Below are positions 45,070 to 45,954 of a stretch of DNA of 45,954 nucleotides, piece by piece. Source of the stretch: Psychromonas sp. Its GTDB lineage: Bacteria; Pseudomonadota; Gammaproteobacteria; Enterobacterales; Psychromonadaceae. The notes under the pieces were generated by a model that saw only the letters and a program-made list of their open reading frames with translations, had not been told where the DNA came from and ran no database searches. The stretch spans positions 1 to 45,954 of the forward strand of contig JAGLDN010000049.1 in NCBI GenBank assembly GCA_023145575.1. Reading direction: 5' to 3'. A program made the translations under genes and the position numbers. Position 1 is the first letter of the stretch; each line of letters starts with the position of its first letter.

Positions 45070-45954
45070 AATCGTATTATCTTAACAGTTTATTATACCT
45101 AATATAAACTTATGACAAATGTAATATAAAGCGGCATGCCATAACTCAGCTTGTACCTATCAATGGCTTTATAAAAATTCTACTTGGAGCGCAGCGGTCA
45201 ATTTTTTTTATGCTTTCTATGCCACATCTCAAGATTTTTTCTTGTTTAAGCGGGTGTATTACACCAAGTGATGAATGAGGTCGTTTATTGTTGTATTACC
45301 TAATGTAGAACACTGTAGCGTGAATTACAGGAACTTGATTGATGAAGATTCCCCCCTTTAAACATTCGCTTTTTAAGCTTCTCAAAAACGTTCTTGTACG
45401 CCACTATCTCAGCAGTTTCCTCTTAGGCTCACATTTTGTGTAATGTCATGAAGCGATAGATAATTTTTGAATAAATTAACACTGTATTGAACGCCTCGAT
45501 CTGAGTAAAACATTAATTTTTTTGTCTCTGGCTTGACAAATTAAACAGCATTCATTAAGGCTTTTTTAGCGAGTTTCGCGACAGGTGTTCTTGATAATGC
45601 ATAGCCAACGATCTCCCGAGTATGAAGATCTAAAAAGCTAAAAAAATAACGCCAACCTTGGCAATTTCTACTGTAATATAACCTAGCCAATGAGTATTAA
45701 TGATGACCGAGTTAAACTGTCTTTTATGAATATTCGTATATTATGTTTTTCATTACCCTCTGGATAAAAATGAAGTTTTTTAGGGATCTTTGCGATGACA
45801 ACAGGATCCTTCATCAGTCTAGCAACTTTAAACGAACCAATTGTAAAGCCTCTTTTTAGCAATGCTTTATGCATTTTCTGCGGTCAAGTCTGTGGAGGTA
45901 CTTTTCATGCAATGCTTGAATTATTGTGACGAGCAAGTAGGTTTTAGGATTGAT
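45070..45954 (-). mobile_element. Degenerate IS3-family element (orfB remnant), unit B
   Basis: Read on minus from the window edge, pieces of an IS3-family OrfB transposase appear in order: HKALLKRGFTIGSFKVARLM, AKIPKKLHFYPEGNEKHNIR, a D-x-HTREIVGYALSRTP-like stretch, FYSDRGVQYSVNLFKNYLSL then HDITQNVSLRGNC-stop, and YNNKRPHSSLGVIHPLKQ. Several frameshifts and stops (for example TGA in place of Trp after GNC) show it is inactive. The 5' end lies beyond the window. The right limit on the Hcp side is unclear, somewhere about 45070-45190. Confidence 0.75.

Overview
The window is a chromosomal segment of an AT-rich gammaproteobacterium. The housekeeping genes match the Enterobacterales/Vibrionales/Alteromonadales type throughout: mrp divergent from metG, rluC divergent from rne, queA-tgt-yajC-secD-secF, yejK divergent from yejL-yejM, hinT followed by a lipoprotein cluster, and rnd next to ampG. 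Low GC, many intergenic repeats with terminal inverted repeats, and a COG3014/LPP20/LpoB-like lipoprotein cluster suggest a marine Alteromonadales- or Vibrionales-like bacterium (Psychromonas/Moritella-like is my guess). I cannot name the species from the sequence alone.

Layout. Positions 1-9300: mrp(-), metG(+), rluC(-), rne(+), trxB(+). Positions 9361-17584: a minus-strand run of upp, queA, tgt, yajC, secD, secF and nlpI (in order of transcription), serving uracil salvage, queuosine tRNA modification and the Sec translocon accessory complex. Positions 17585-18748: a gene-free block of nested repeats. Positions 18749-24276: yajQ(-), panE(+), then three lipoprotein genes and hinT, all on minus. 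Positions 24353-27528: yejK(-), yejL-yejM(+). Positions 27529-29061: repeats and a tRNA-Ser(UGA). Positions 29062-36677: rnb(+), leuCD(-), rnd-ampG(+).

Positions 36694 to the end form an accessory island, all on minus: two Hcp genes and decayed copies of both, a VgrG, a PAAR spike tip, a TIGR02270-like repeat protein and a thiolase-fold (ketoacyl-synthase-like) protein without a visible nucleophilic Cys. This looks like an auxiliary (orphan) type VI secretion cluster. No sheath, baseplate, membrane-complex or ClpV genes are present, and no toxin domain is recognisable.

The most interesting signal is at 42508-45954. A unit hcp2-hcp1 plus an upstream divergent small ORF and an IS3-family transposase remnant is present twice in tandem. 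The two copies have decayed reciprocally. One keeps hcp1 and has lost the 5' half of hcp2. The other keeps hcp2, and its hcp1 is cut to about 21 codons, joined to an unrelated membrane-segment tail, with the start codon changed to ATA. Other points of note are a replaced active-site aspartate in RNase II, a large family of interspersed intergenic repeats (one nested inside another), and a perfect 24-bp palindrome made from two ends of a mobile-element-like repeat.
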